A stretch of DNA of 5,614 bases. Origin: Candidatus Kaiserbacteria bacterium. Its GTDB lineage: Bacteria > Patescibacteriota > Minisyncoccia > Phycocordibacterales > JABAAK01. A program made the position numbers and the translations under genes. The notes under the pieces were generated by a model. That model searched no databases. It was not told where the DNA came from and worked only from the letters and a program-made list of their open reading frames with translations. Positions within the stretch are counted from its first letter, which is position 1; each line of letters begins with the position of its first letter. Positions 5,590-5,614 of this stretch are shown here, in pieces. The stretch covers positions 1 to 5,614 of the forward strand of contig JABABE010000058.1 of assembly GCA_014238395.1 (NCBI GenBank), written 5' to 3'.

Positions 5590-5614
5590 CAGATGTTATG
5601 CTTTAATATATGAA

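Noticed and set aside
1..5614. Recoding of TGA (as Gly or Trp), suggested by the lack of TGA stops
   Set aside because: Seven TAA/TAG stops are too few to judge, and the conserved genes are full length without in-frame TGA, using GGN for Gly and TGG for Trp.
5590..5614. Start of a further gene after the tRNA (ATG at 5594 and 5598)
   Set aside because: Too short to judge, and no Shine-Dalgarno or TATAAT is placed before these ATGs.

Overview
The window is A+T-rich, densely packed and entirely plus-stranded. It reads as a cell-wall and cell-division locus, the start of a dcw (division and cell wall) cluster, from a small-genome bacterium. The best guess is the Candidate Phyla Radiation (Patescibacteria, possibly Parcubacteria). 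This rests on the A+T bias, the order mraZ-rsmH-small membrane protein-class B PBP-MurF-like, a strongly diverged MurF-like protein, promoters with TATAAT placed almost on the start codon, and a tRNA gene with no encoded CCA. The assignment is inference; no rRNA or other phylogenetic marker is present. The genetic code looks standard: all seven stop codons are TAA or TAG, and the conserved genes are open without in-frame TGA.

Layout: (1) 1-268, the C-terminal end of a class B penicillin-binding protein, probably PBP2-like, cut by the left edge. (2) 290-748, greA, with its own TATAAT. (3) 749-887, a 139-bp intergenic region with an 18-bp palindrome over the greA stop, a possible weak intrinsic terminator, a 10-bp-periodic GTGG array that looks like an MraZ operator, and a TATAAT. 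(4) 888-4241, mraZ, rsmH, a single-pass membrane protein in the ftsL position, and an FtsI-like transpeptidase, tightly spaced or overlapping and probably one operon. (5) 4262-5491, a MurF-like Mur ligase homologue that keeps its P-loop but has lost several catalytic signatures; it has its own TATAAT. (6) 5518-5589, tRNA-Glu(CUC) with its own TATAAT. The last 25 bases hold nothing I recognise.

How the genes work together: MraZ probably controls its own operon through the upstream array. RsmH methylates 16S rRNA. The small membrane protein and the FtsI-like transpeptidase would act at the septum, the FtsL-type role being inferred from position only. The MurF-like protein would act in cytoplasmic peptidoglycan precursor synthesis if it is active. 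The partial PBP upstream would be the elongation counterpart of FtsI.

I see no defence system, mobile element, CRISPR array or wholly new system. The points most worth a second look are the eroded active site of the MurF-like protein, the MraZ operator array, the repeated promoter-on-start-codon layout, and the unassigned protein in the ftsL slot.
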